From Ziziphus jujuba (lineage: Eukaryota; Streptophyta; Magnoliopsida; Rosales; Rhamnaceae), in the NCBI RefSeq assembly GCF_031755915.1, contig NC_083386.1:12028001-12092000 (forward strand): DNA of 64,000 nt, read 5' to 3'. Both the position numbers and the translations under genes were made by a program. A model generated the notes under the pieces. It was not told the origin of the DNA, searched no databases, and worked only from the letters and a program-made list of their open reading frames with translations. This document shows, one piece after another, positions 53,034 through 64,000 of the stretch. How positions within the stretch are numbered: position 1 is the first letter of the stretch; each line of letters opens with the position of its first letter.

Positions 53034-53610
53034 ATGTTTTCTCTGTCTCTCTGCCTTTGAAGCTGGAATTTGGTAGAGAGTTTTTGGTATTGTTTATGAT
53101 GGGTTGGATTCCATCTTCTGCGATCTTTAGGAATTTTAGTTTTAAGATTTACGTGTCGGATATATATTACTTTTCAATACTATATTATGTTATAGGATCT
53201 TAATTTTTATAAGCAATTACAGACGGATAATTTTTTTTAATGCAAATCATCTTTGTTTTCATTTTGGGTATTGATTAAAGTATTTTGTTATGGACCTCTT
53301 TACGCAATTTGAAGTTCCGCTGTATCTCTATGGCTGTTGATGCAAAATCATTGATCACTACTTTTTGCTGTGCAATGGATAAACAGGGTATAATCTAACG
53401 AGTATAACTTATCTAGAACGTTTACCGGTTGGTTGAGATCATGTATCTCAATAGTTTTAACAACCTATAATTATCACTACGAATTGATATCTAAATTAAA
53501 TTCCACAATCACAAAATCTTCGATGTGAAATAATTAAAATCAGTTGAATAAATTACACAACGCAAAAATGAGCAGAAACCACTTTTGGCTATTTTGTGGT
53601 GCAACAAGTT
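53034..53610. other. Shared 3' region of two convergent genes
   Basis: It holds the 3' untranslated parts of HSP70 (+) and the split-barrel gene (-). No further exon seen. Confidence 0.6.
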
Positions 53611-56600
53611 TCATCCTAGACCACTGAAGCTTGAAACGTTTTTAACGGCCTCCTCTTCCATCTCCACAAGTTGACGGCAGAACTTTTCAACATCTCGTGC
53701 CTCTTCCTTCAAGGAGAAGCGAAATTCTTTCCACTGGTACTGACCAAAACCATCCTTCAATACTGGACCAGGAACCTTTCCCAACACATCAAATCCCTTG
53801 CGATCTATGGATACCATGTATGCATCCTTGACATGCAAAACCAGGCATGGTTTTTGTTAGCTTTTCTTCTTAAGACAATCCTTTTGATGATTAGCAGGAA
53901 TAATAGCCTTCAAAAATCTCATTAGTACCAATTGCTTCAAAATTATAATAAGGTTTCTGTGGAATACCGGCGCTTAAAAAGCCAGACATGGGATTGGTGT
54001 ACAGACAGAAAATTTAGTAATACCATAGTTATATACATTCTCTTAATTGAAGTTATCCATGCATAGCAATTAGCATTGTACTCCAACTAATTAGTGAGCA
54101 CCAGAAACAGAATGTACATTCTTACCTTTACATTTGCTTTCAAGTATGATAAACAAAATAGCATCAGCCCTCGGCGCCTTGCTTCACTTTGATTTATCCC
54201 ATCAATTAGCTTTGCAGAAAAAGGTGCTACACATGGGATAGTATCCATTAAATCAAGCATCTACACATTCCAATGCCAAGGATAGATAAAGTTCGTCAAA
54301 GTACTTGTAAGAGGTTTTACCTAATCGATCTGCTTTAGATGCATCCATATCCTCCAAGTCTACCTCATGGGTGCCTCCGTTGCCTTCAATAAATATGCAT
54401 GATCTAAAGAATAAAGAATATTGAGTCAGAAGCTAACACGTATGAATTTGCCAATTGATCTGTAGTCTCTAAAGCCAAATGTGGCCTGGAAACGAAACTG
54501 GCCTTGGCTAGGGATATTGACTTTAACAGAACTACACGTAGACAGCAATTCTGCACCATAACACATACCAACCAACTGAATATATCAAAGTCAAAGCTAT
54601 TTATCTTGTGCAGTGATAGAATCAGGACCTATTTGAAACTTTGCTTGAACATTCAATACATGCAAGTAAAACCATGCATGTCCTCATCGAAAATCATATA
54701 GAAACAATTGGTTCAAAAATTAATTAAGGAAACTAAACACCTAACTAAGGGAGACTGGCCACCCACAATGTCTACAATCTCCAATCAGGCATGGAGACCA
54801 TTATAATCATTGTATTAAGTTATCATCAAACTCGAAGAAAAACTACAAGACAATCCAGAGAGAAAAATTTCTTGCCTTGGATTGAACTTATAAATCATGT
54901 ACGTTTCATCCCCTTCTACTAGCTCCTTAAGATTTTCGCTTCGAGATGTACTAAAAACATCCGAAGAACTTAATACACCAGTAACTGTATAACTTGACCC
55001 ACTAATTGCTTTTTGTTCAGCAAGTATGACTTCTTTAAGGTATTCTGCTGCAGACTGAGGCCAACAATAACAAGAAAGATATGGTCAAGGTTACATTCTA
55101 AACATTGAAAAACCATATTATTATGAACAATCAGTTCAAACTGATCAACATATTAATTTTGAGTTACCACAGTTAAGATTAAGGCATAGATGAGTTTGGT
55201 TAACTCCAAGTACTGAGAGTCATCATACTAGAATACCTTTTCATCTCTATGAGGTACAATATCCCCAGTCAGAGCAACCCGAGCTGGTAGCTGCATGATG
55301 ATAACAAGTGATAACTTTAGGGTGGTTCTGTTAAATAGTTTAACAAAATCAAGTACCTTCTCTACCTCCAAATAATTCTAGATATTTAAATGGATTGAAA
55401 AAAGGATGAATAGTGGGAAAATGATAAGTTTGACAAGGCAGAGGAAAGCAAAGCCTATTATAGCTAACATGAAAGACAATACAAATATAATCCATCACTA
55501 ACCCTTTGTATCGATCTAAACAAGGCTGCCAGTGCACCAGCGAAGGGATTGCTCACAGAAAATGAACCACGTTCATCAATGATTGTGTTCTGAGTGAAAA
55601 AAAGGAAACAAAAAATAGATGTCAAAAGCTTACAACCATTCTAACAGATTTTCTTATACATTTATTGTGATGTTTTCTTTCTAATTCAAAGCTAAATACA
55701 AACCACATAGTTTATCTTCAGTGGCATCTCCTAACTACTACAAAATTCCACCCAAATGTTCACAGTTAAGTGTGATGGGAATGGAAACAACAGAAAAATA
55801 AGCAGATTTGATTCCATGGCACATTTACATTAAGTTCAACATGGTGAAACAGAAAGAATTAAAGCATGTTGATGAAAAATTATGAGAAAGAGAGGTACTT
55901 GGAGAAAAAAGAAACCTCCAACTTTAACTATGGTAATATATCCCTAGAGGTGCTATCCTAAGCACGAATCCTCATCCCAGGCGTGCCCCTATGGAATAAT
56001 AGATTGAAAAGTTTGAACATTGTGTTCTACAAAGTGTACAAGAATTTAACTTTATCACTTAATGTTCCAAAATTTCCACCAAAAGCGTTCTTTTTAACTC
56101 ACATGAAGTATAGGCTGGTGAGAGCTCACTCTTAGTAAAAAGGTTGCACCACCAACCCTATCCTCCCAACTTACGTATTGCTATAAGCTCTTTAACTGAA
56201 TAACAACAGCATTATTCAGAATTTCCTTCACAGAAAATGGAAAATATATATATATATATATATCATCGTTAACCACCATCCAGACAGAATCATAACAATA
56301 AGAAAGGTCTAAGGGCAGTAAAAGGCAATTATAGAGACCCTCTGCCTGGTAAGAGTTCAGAACTCAGGGTAAGTGATTAAAATTTGAAGGACAGAAAGAG
56401 AACCAATCACTTTCTTCCATTCTTTATGCCATTAATAAATTCGTTAATGCAAAACTGCTTAGGCCCCAGGATTACTTTAAAATTTTAAATAGTGAAGGGA
56501 GCTGCAAAAATTAGAGTGGTAATACTGGGAATTGGCTTAAAGATACCACTTTGGCAATGAAAAGAGCTACCAAAGCAACAATTGTTGAAGAACCATAAAG

Positions 56601-57472
56601 AATATATCAGAAATCAGTTTACAAAATCAATTTTTCCAAACTCTCTCTGTGTCAATTTTGATATTGCAGAATGCAGAACATATATTTATCTGGAGAACAT
56701 TGGAAAGCATATGTAAGGGACACTACAAAAGCAAGAACTCGAAAAGGATTTTTCCTTAATTGATAACAATAAGAGAACCGTAATAAGTTGGTCAAATCAA
56801 CTTTCCTTTTTTCGATCCAAGAAAGTAAATTACTAGTACCAGCAATAAAGCTAAACCACGCATACCACATTATGCAGATCCTTCTCAGGCACCCAAATGT
56901 ATGGTTTTCCTCTCTTGAGTATATACTTGACCTTTGATGTATATATGTCCTCCTTGCTAAGAAACCATACATAAAAATGAACATTAAAAATAAAAAAATA
57001 AAATAAAATAACAACTTTCAGAACAAGCGCACTCTTTCCGTCTAAAATCCCATGGTTGGTTTTAAAAAGCAAAGTCCATAACTCAACTCAACTAAGCCTA
57101 AGCTTCCATGTTACTGACTGGGGTCAGCAAAATGAATAACAAAGCAAGAGATTCCATGTGCTCATCTGCGTTTGCTTCACCAAATAATCGCCGAGCAGTA
57201 AAATTAAAACACAGAAGAAAGAAGGTTAAAGGAGAAAAAGACGAAGAAGAAGAAGAAGAAGAAGAAGGGTACCTTCCTTTAGCGTCAGCTTTAATGGTGT
57301 TGAGGTGACCTTGCCAATTTGAAGCCAATATATTCTGCAATTAATTACAGATTTGCTCAACAAACTTCTGCTACAAAATAATGAATGAAATGCACTTAGA
57401 GAGATAGAGAGAGATGTAAAGGACCTTGCACTTTTCAGCAAATGATAAAACTGTTGCTTTATTCCCCTTCAT
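53611..57472 (-). CDS. Pyridoxamine-5'-phosphate-oxidase-like split-barrel protein, 306 aa
   Basis: Nine exons on the minus strand: 57472-57425, 57334-57273, 56956-56866, 55589-55503, 55290-55237, 55054-54876, 54403-54321, 54226-54126 and 53826-53611. All phases agree and give 921 nt (306 residues plus stop). An in-frame TAA lies upstream of the ATG. The protein begins MKGNKATVLSFAEKCKNI and contains KVKYILKRGKPYIWVPEKDL, ERGSFSVSNPF, LPARVALTGDIVP and SRSENL, conserved in a plant family annotated as pyridoxamine 5'-phosphate oxidase-like, FMN-binding split barrel. Its C-terminal part (LIDGINQSEARRR to DAYMVSIDRKGFDVLG) resembles the DUF2470 domain of haem-utilisation proteins, but the usual HxNxDH residues are absent. 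Neither enzyme activity nor haem binding can be inferred. No transit peptide is obvious. Intron 6 uses a GC donor. Confidence 0.88.
57105..57260. other. Intron 2 segment with (GAA)n tract
   Basis: Part of intron 2 of the split-barrel gene. It contains a GAA repeat at about 57241-57266 just after the exon 2 donor. Confidence 0.6.
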
Positions 57473-57767
57473 AGCTTCAAAAATAATCCGCAGAGTATAT
57501 CCCACTCCAAGTGCTCGACGAAATTACCGATCGAATGTTGGGTGCGGGTCTGCCTGTGGAGAGGTTTTGGAGTCAGTCGGGGGTTTTAGGCTACTCCATG
57601 GTACACCCAAGTGACTACCAAGTCCCACGTGGCAAGTTTATTTAGAATACACAGTTTTTTAGCAATTTTAAACATTTTATAGAAAAAAAAATTTATTATA
57701 TTTAGAAATAGTTCCTTATGTTTTGCGGTAAAGATTTTACTTGCCTTTATATAATGAATATGCGATT
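57473..57767. promoter_or_regulatory. Upstream region of the split-barrel gene
   Basis: GC-richer than the DNA further out, as expected for a 5' leader and promoter. No clear TATA box identified. Confidence 0.35.
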
Positions 57768-59325
57768 ATATTAATGAAAAGAAGTTGAACTCGTGTCAAA
57801 TGTATTATTGATTCATATGAAGTGTTAAAAATAAACATTGTAGTTTTTTACCCCTTAAAATATCATAATTTGATAGTAGTTGATATGTACTACTTGATAG
57901 TAGGGTTGTAAATAAGCTCGAGCAATTTGTGATCAATCACTTACTCGCCTTGATTTTAACTCTTTGAAACTTGACTCGTAAAAAAAAATAAAATAAAAAA
58001 AGCCAATTTTGAGTAAGAAAATAAAATTTGTGAATCAATTTTGAATAATAAATTAAATTCAGAAGTAACTCAAATTTATTTTATATGTATTTATATAAAA
58101 ATTATATTAAAAATTTAAGCATATTATATGTTTTTAATGTATCAAAAATATTTTTTTATGTTTTAAATTTATAAATGTTTTAAAATAAATTAATTTTATA
58201 ATAAAATTAGTAGAATAAATAAAATCTATTATTTTATTTTAAAAAATAAATATTTAAGTTTTAAAATTTTTATAACGTAACAAACTGAGTTGAATTCGAT
58301 TAAATAATTTCAAAATTTTTTGAACTTAAGCCAAGTTTGAGCATTTCTAAAATTATACAAACTTAGTTTGAGAATGCAAATAATTGACTAATTCATGCCC
58401 TTAGTTGATAGTCCAAATTATATATATATAATTTTTGAAATAATTCTAAAATAATCTATTATTTTATATAATGTCATAATTCAATTTATAGTTATTTAGA
58501 AACAACTTTATTATTTTTTTAATATTATGACATAATATTATTTCAGAAAAAAAAAAATCTGTGTTCTTAAAGTATAACATGGAATTGAGTTTATAGACTT
58601 TAAAATAATATGCACTTACAGAAAAGTATAACACAATATCGAATGAGTCATCCACTTATATTTTCTATTATTTAAAAAAAAATAAAAATGAATGCATGCT
58701 TGACTACCTTTTTTTTTAAAAAAAAATATAAATTACATAAGCCCTAAAACTCTATTTTTAGCGTTTATATAAAACAACTATTTAGTATGGGATTATAATA
58801 ATGAAAAAATAAAGTTGAACCCTTGTCAAATGTATTATTGATTAATATAAAGTGCTAAAAATAAACATTACGATTTTTTTTTTCCCCTGAAAATATCATA
58901 GTTTGATAGTAGTTGATACCTACTACTTGATAGCCAAATTATATTTATGATTTTATATAAATAATTTTAAAATAATCAATTATTTTATATGAACGTCATA
59001 ATTCAATTTATAGTATTTAGAAACCTAATAATTATTTTATATAAATGTCATAATTCAGTTTATAGTATTTAGAAACAACTCTATTCTTTTTTTAATATTA
59101 TGACAAAATACTATTTCAAAAAAAAAAATAATAATCTCTGTTCGTAAAGTATAACATGGAGTTGTTTATACTTTAAGTATAACATAATATATGCTTAAAA
59201 AAAGTATAACATAATATCAAATGAATCTTCCACTTATATTTTCAATTAGTTTTCTTTGAAAAAAAATGAATGCATCTTTGACTATTTTAAAAAATAAATA
59301 AATTACATAAAGCACTATTTTTAGT
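57768..59325. repeat. Tandem duplication of about 0.5 kb, first copy interrupted
   Basis: About 57768-58768 (without the insertion at 57902-58404) and about 58787-59325 share the same order of blocks: GTCAAATGTATTATTGATT, AAAATATCATA with TTTGATAGTAGTTGATA, GTCATAATTCAATTTATAG, AAGTATAACATGGA, CCACTTATATTTTC and AAATTACATAA. They differ by many small changes, so the duplication is not recent. Confidence 0.85.
57894..58412. mobile_element. hAT-like non-autonomous element with 8-bp target duplication
   Basis: TTGATAGT occurs at 57894-57901 and again at 58405-58412, flanking a 503-bp insert. The insert starts AGGGTTGTAAATAAGCTCGAG and ends CATGCCCTTAG, an imperfect inverted pair (TAGGGTTGTAAAT against TAAGGGCATGAAT). 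An 8-bp target duplication and such ends are typical of hAT elements. The second copy of the surrounding duplication keeps the site empty (TTGATAGCCAAATTAT at 58927). No open reading frame is present, so it needed a transposase from elsewhere. Confidence 0.75.
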
Positions 59326-60081
59326 GTTTTTCACCAATTTATATTTTTTTTGCTGTATTCGACCAATTTTTATTGAAAACAATGTTTGAAGCAAAAATTA
59401 TTAGTGTAGTTTATTATTATTATTATTATTTACGAAAACCAATTTAGTTTATTTAACATATACAAAGTAATTGAATATCTTTCAATATGAATTTATAGTA
59501 ATTTATTTATTTATTTATTTCTGTGAAGGCCAAGGGATTCAAATCTAAAGTTTCCGTCTAAGCAAAAAGTAGACTCTTTTTTTATTTTTATTTTTTATAG
59601 TTGAGAAAAAACAGTAGACTTTTCATTTACGAAAAAAAGAAATCAAAACAAACCGTAGAATTTGAGTGGAGTAATAATTACTTTTTTTTTTTAGCAAATA
59701 AAAAAATTAAATACTCCATTTTGTTGATATTACTACTTAAATATGAATGAAAACTTTAATTAACAGGATTTAAAAAAATAAATAAAATAAAATTCCTTAG
59801 CTCACTTTATTTTTTATTTTTAATTTTAAATTCGCAGCTTACCTTTTAATTCCTTAGAAGCTCAGCAAGCATAATTCCATTGGAAGACCGAAGCAAAAGA
59901 GCGTTTGGAACGTAGCAATCAAGGAAAATGCAAAACATAGCTAGCAGTGCATAATTCTATTGGTTTTGGTTTTCCAGTTTCCAACTATTTTGAGGCAAAT
60001 CCAAAAGAAGCCCCCAAGAGCTTCGAAACACCATAAAACCCAGAATCCTATTTTGTACCCTGAGATTCTCACATCTTGGCC
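59326..60081. other. Upstream region of the geranylgeranyltransferase gene
   Basis: AT-rich to about 59830, then a more balanced segment that probably holds the 5' leader. No distinct motif identified. Confidence 0.4.
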
Positions 60082-63000
60082 ATGGATTCCGACTGGGACC
60101 CATTCGATTCTCCGTCTTCATCCGACAACTTCTTCGACAGGGATCGCCACGTGTTGTTTCTGGAGACGTTGTACCATCTCTTACCGACTGATTACCAGAA
60201 CCAAGAGATCAACCGCCTCACTCTCGCCCACTTTGTCATCTCCGGTCTCCATCTCCTCGGAGCTCTTGATCGCGTACGTCAAAACCCCTTTTTTTTATAA
60301 CCCTCTTTCTTTTGTCTGTGTTTCGTTCCGGAGCAAGCAAACTACAGGAAAAAAAAAAAAAAAAACTGTTTGTTTGGTTTCTAAGAAAACTAATGGAAAA
60401 TACAGTCTGTTTTTAGGAAATGGCTACTAAGCACAATTGAGATTGTAACATGTTCAGAATTTCTTCGTAACTATGAAAGCTAACATATTTCTTTTGGATT
60501 TTGCTACACTGCCAACTTAGTGAGTCTTGCTTCAGGTTTTGAAGCGTTTGACTTGTATTTTCCTTTTTCTCGCATTGTCTTTGCGGCAATAGATTGATGG
60601 GCTTTTGAAATTTAGTACAATTTTTGCATAGTCATTTTGTGCTTTGGAAAATTGAATTATGTAATAGCTCACACGTTTTCTGGGACAGTTGGGGCTATGA
60701 ACTTATAGTGATTACATACACAATTTGACTCCTAATTGTTTTTCACAAACATATAATTAACAATTTTAGATCATGTACTTATTTGGTTTGATTCTTAGGT
60801 TGACAAGGATGCTGTTGCCAATTGGGTTTTGTTCTTTCAAGCTCTCCCAAGAAATGAATATGAGCTAGAAGACGGTATGTTGTTACTTACTGGGAAATGT
60901 GGTTTGAATTTGTTGGTTTGACTACTATAGCTAGGGAAATGTGATTTGAATTTGTTGGTTTGACTACTATAGCTAGGGAAATGTGATTTAAATTTGTTGG
61001 TTTGACTACGATAGCTATGGTTACAGATAAATGAATAGCGTGGAATACCCTGTTTCTCCATTACTTACACCTTGTGTTTACTGGAATACATTTTTTTAGC
61101 ATGCTTTATTTAGTTATTGAATTCTAAAATTCAAAATGAGAGAAAAAGAATTGTCGAATGACTGTTGGTTTGATTCAGGAGAATTTTACGGATTCCATGG
61201 TTCTGCAAGTTCAAAATTTCCTCCTGATAATAATGGGGTATGAGAAACATGTAATGCACTAAGCTTCCTGTTCTTACTTTTTATTTATTTATTTGTTTTT
61301 TTAATTCTTTAGAATTCTGAATTCATCTAGCATCTGAATACATATTCTCCTCTCGAGAGAGTGAAGTTGGTGCAGAAATTGCCTTCAACCATACAGCTTA
61401 TTTGAATTTCTGAAATTTTTTTGTGGACCTAACCAATTTATTATGCCTGTAGGTTTTGGTTCACAATGGCAGTCACTTGGCAAGCACTTATTGTGCTCTA
61501 GCCATACTAAAGATAGTTGGCTATAACTTTGCTAACATTGATTCTGAACCAATATTGAGATCGATGAGAAACCTCCAAAAGCCTGATGGGAGGTATGCTT
61601 TACGTGTTTTCTTGCTTGAACTCTTTGTTGATCAACATATGCACACATAGACTTGAATTTATTACTCTAGTTTGTATGATTTTCATTACACTTTTTCTAA
61701 AAGTCATGCTGCATGCATACAAGTTGCGTGGAGCATGCATGAGATTTTTTTTTTTGGGACATATGTTAAATTGGGGGAGGGGGATTTTTTAGCTCAAGGT
61801 CTGATCGAGCCCAACACCTAGGGGCCGGCACCAGTGGTCATTGCCTTGTCGTCTTCCCCAAGGGGACATGTATATTAGATGTTTGCTGTTGCATTCTTTG
61901 AATTATGTAGAGAAAATTTTATATTAGGCTTTTGTCTTATGGTTATATTATATTTGTGGTGGCCCAGATACCGATCTGAAATGTGGTTACTTATTCATCA
62001 GCCTAGCCCCCTACCTTTATTTGTTCTAACTTTTGTGCATATCTTCCTGGAATTTTACTGATGAATCCTTGGCATTTCTTCTTATTTTGGCAGCTTTATG
62101 CCTATTCACACAGGGGCAGAGACAGATCTTCGGTTCATTTATTGTGCTGGTAAGAAAGAATGGTTTGATGATTGTACTATAAAGTTTTATTTCAAATTGC
62201 TTGTTAATGTAGTATGAATATAGCTATTTGATGTATCAGCCGCTATCTGTTCTATGTTGGAAAACTGGAGTGGTATGGACAGGGAGAAAGCCAAGGATTA
62301 CATATTGAATTGTCAGGTCTGCATTGTTAAATTGTTACTGCTATTATCTTGGACAGTGTTGTTACCTTTGTAATCATTTGTTTGCTATTACATATGTTGC
62401 ATCTAAATCTTAATTTCCAGATAACTGATATCCTGGTATAGATACTAATTCATAATAATATTGTACTTTCAGTCATATGATGGTGGCTTTGGGTTGATCC
62501 CTGGTTTGGAATCGCACGGTGAGTTGAAACAATTTAATGTGACTTTCCTATGTCATGGAAGTGTGATTGTATGCGAACTGATTTGTAGAAAGAAGAATTT
62601 GTTCAATTAATCAACATTCACCTGAATTTGTCCATGGACTCCAAATATCACTGTTTAGGGACCAAGCCTGGTGGCTCCCCCCTATTTTTTAGAGGCTGTT
62701 CAAAATCTGAATATCTTTCTTTCTTGTCATGGACTATTGCTCTCCTTTCCCTTATTCTCTTTTTAATCCAATAGTGATGTATTTCAGTGCCACTTTTTTC
62801 ATCCAAGTATTTTGTTCTAGTATTTCATTACTCAGGATCTTATTTCCCCATGGCCCTCTGACCAAGAAAAAATAAGAACTAGATATGGGAAAGTATAATT
62901 TTGTAGACTAGCGTTTCAATATAGATTGCTTGAATTTTGAAGCTATAAAGCTCCTTCATATTTACCGATGTGTTTATTGTTAGTGGCACAGGTGGGGCAA

Positions 63001-63555
63001 CTTATTGTGCTGTCGCATCTCTTCGGTTAATGGGCTTCATTGAAGATGACCTTCTCTCTAAGAATGGTTCATCTTCCATTGTAAATGCACCATTGCTTCT
63101 GGATTGGATCTTGAAGGTTTGTTTTCTTCAACTGATATTTGAAGCATTACAACTATGCACTGAATGGTTGCTATTTTTCTAAAATGAGAAAATGGATCCA
63201 AAACAATGGTTCCACTATTTTTCCTTTTGATAATTAGAGTTTCATTAAAACAAGAAAGTTCAAATATGTTTTGTTCTTTTCATGGAGGAATATCTTCTTT
63301 TGTTCTTTTATGCTGCAGAGGCAAGCGAGTGATGGTGGATTTCAAGGTAGACCCAACAAGTCTAGTGACCCGTGTTATGCATTCTGGTAGGTGAAATAGC
63401 GTTTTCAGAATTTCTACAAAATTACTTGGAAATTTTTGCACATTGACAAGGGCAATGTATTTTGTAGGATCGGAGGAACATTGAAGATTTTAGGGGGTTA
63501 CAAATTCATTGACGTGATATCTCTACGTGGATTTTTGCTAGCTTGTCAGTCTAAG
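60082..63555 (+). CDS. GGB: Protein geranylgeranyltransferase type I, beta subunit (3' end outside window)
   Basis: Ten exons are visible: 60082-60273, 60799-60874, 61179-61237, 61453-61592, 62094-62149, 62240-62316, 62473-62518, 62992-63116, 63319-63386 and 63468-63555. All have GT-AG borders and consistent phase, giving 309 residues. An in-frame TGA at 60061 precedes the ATG. The protein shows prenyltransferase beta repeats: GSHLASTYCALAILK, LRFIYCAAAICSML, QSYDGGFGLIPG with HGGATYCAVASLRLMG, and QASDGGFQGRPNK. DPCYAFW (274-280) provides the zinc ligands D274 and C276; the third ligand, a histidine, would be in the missing last exons. With the alpha subunit it adds geranylgeranyl to the C-terminal CaaX cysteine of proteins such as ROP GTPases. 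Comparison with a usual length near 370 residues suggests about 60 are missing. Confidence 0.93.
60892..61017. repeat. Tandem repeat, 3 x 42 bp, in intron 2 of GGB
   Basis: Three adjacent units start at 60892, 60934 and 60976 with GGGAAATGTG and contain TTTGTTGGTTTGACTAC. Only a few bases differ between units. Confidence 0.9.
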
Positions 63556-64000
63556 GTGCTGTGCTTCTCCTATCCTCTTGCTCTAAAACCTATAGCTGAT
63601 ACATAAAACTAACTTTCTTTTTGATGGGCCATGCATAATCTATTATTTCTATGGCCCATCCGTACAAATAATTGAGTTTATTGAATCAAACTTATGATGG
63701 GAACGGAGGAAGTAACTTATGCCACAGAGGTGCAAACGTCATTCAAACAGCATGTTATACGATGGTCATCATGACTTGATGATTGAATATGCACATTTAA
63801 GTGCCAAAAGGACCGTGTTATTGGGATGTGAGAGGCTAGTATTAGAATTGGGAAGTGTGGTGCTAGAATTGTTTCACATTGATCTATAAAGATTTTATTA
63901 TTATTATTTTTATTTTATTATTATTATTTTAATTTTATTATTATTGTTTTTTGGTCTTGAATTGGTAAGTAAAATTAATCTCTAATGTAAATGGTGTTAG
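63556..64000 (+). other. Start of GGB intron 10
   Basis: It follows the GT donor after exon 10. No further exon is recognised before the window ends. The end carries TTATTATTATT repeats at about 63896-63945. Confidence 0.6.

Noticed and set aside
57012..57041. Possible extra exon (DGKSALVLK) in the split-barrel gene
   Set aside because: It has an AG before and a GT after, but including it needs a different frame for exon 2 that does not connect to exon 1. Skipping it joins AG with C to give Ser and keeps every phase.
60837..61061. Minus-strand repetitive frame within GGB intron 2
   Set aside because: It is the translation of the 42-bp tandem repeat.

Overview
This is nuclear DNA of a flowering plant, most likely a eudicot. 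Genes have GT-AG introns, long AT-rich intergenic stretches with many (TA)n, (CT)n and poly-A/T tracts, and the recognisable proteins belong to plant families (Dof, DC1, CASP-like, plant cytosolic HSP70, defensin-like peptide). I cannot name the species from sequence alone.

Layout. (1) 1-979 (+): the 3' part of a chimeric gene. 73 codons almost identical to the C-terminal half of the HSP70 gene at 50.8-53.0 kb run in frame into a three-unit DC1 zinc-binding protein; the 5' end lies outside the window. (2) 3.2-18.2 kb (-): a tandem array of four CASP-like (DUF588, subgroup 4D-like) membrane-protein genes with the same three-exon plan. Only the one at 16649-18199 is intact. The others carry a one-base frameshift (7208-8221), several lesions (8999-10749), or a lost start plus nonsense codons (3237-4807). 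A two-exon defensin-like secreted peptide gene (12560-13110, +) sits inside the array. (3) 18.3-32.8 kb: a gene-poor AT-rich stretch with degenerate repeats. (4) 32842-34154 (-): a two-exon Dof transcription factor. (5) 34.2-50.6 kb: another gene-poor stretch. (6) 50833-53033 (+): a complete HSP70 with one intron and a heat-shock-element promoter. (7) 53611-57472 (-): a nine-exon pyridoxamine-phosphate-oxidase-like split-barrel protein with one GC-AG intron. (8) 57.7-59.3 kb: a tandem duplication, one copy split by a hAT-like insertion with an 8-bp target duplication. (9) 60082 to the right edge (+): ten exons of the beta subunit of protein geranylgeranyltransferase I, running out of the window.

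The genes form no single pathway. The main points of interest are the HSP70-DC1 fusion 52 kb from its near-identical HSP70 relative, the birth-and-death pattern of the CASP-like array, and datable mobile-element insertions. Exon boundaries were set by reading splice sites and checking that codon phase is kept across every intron.
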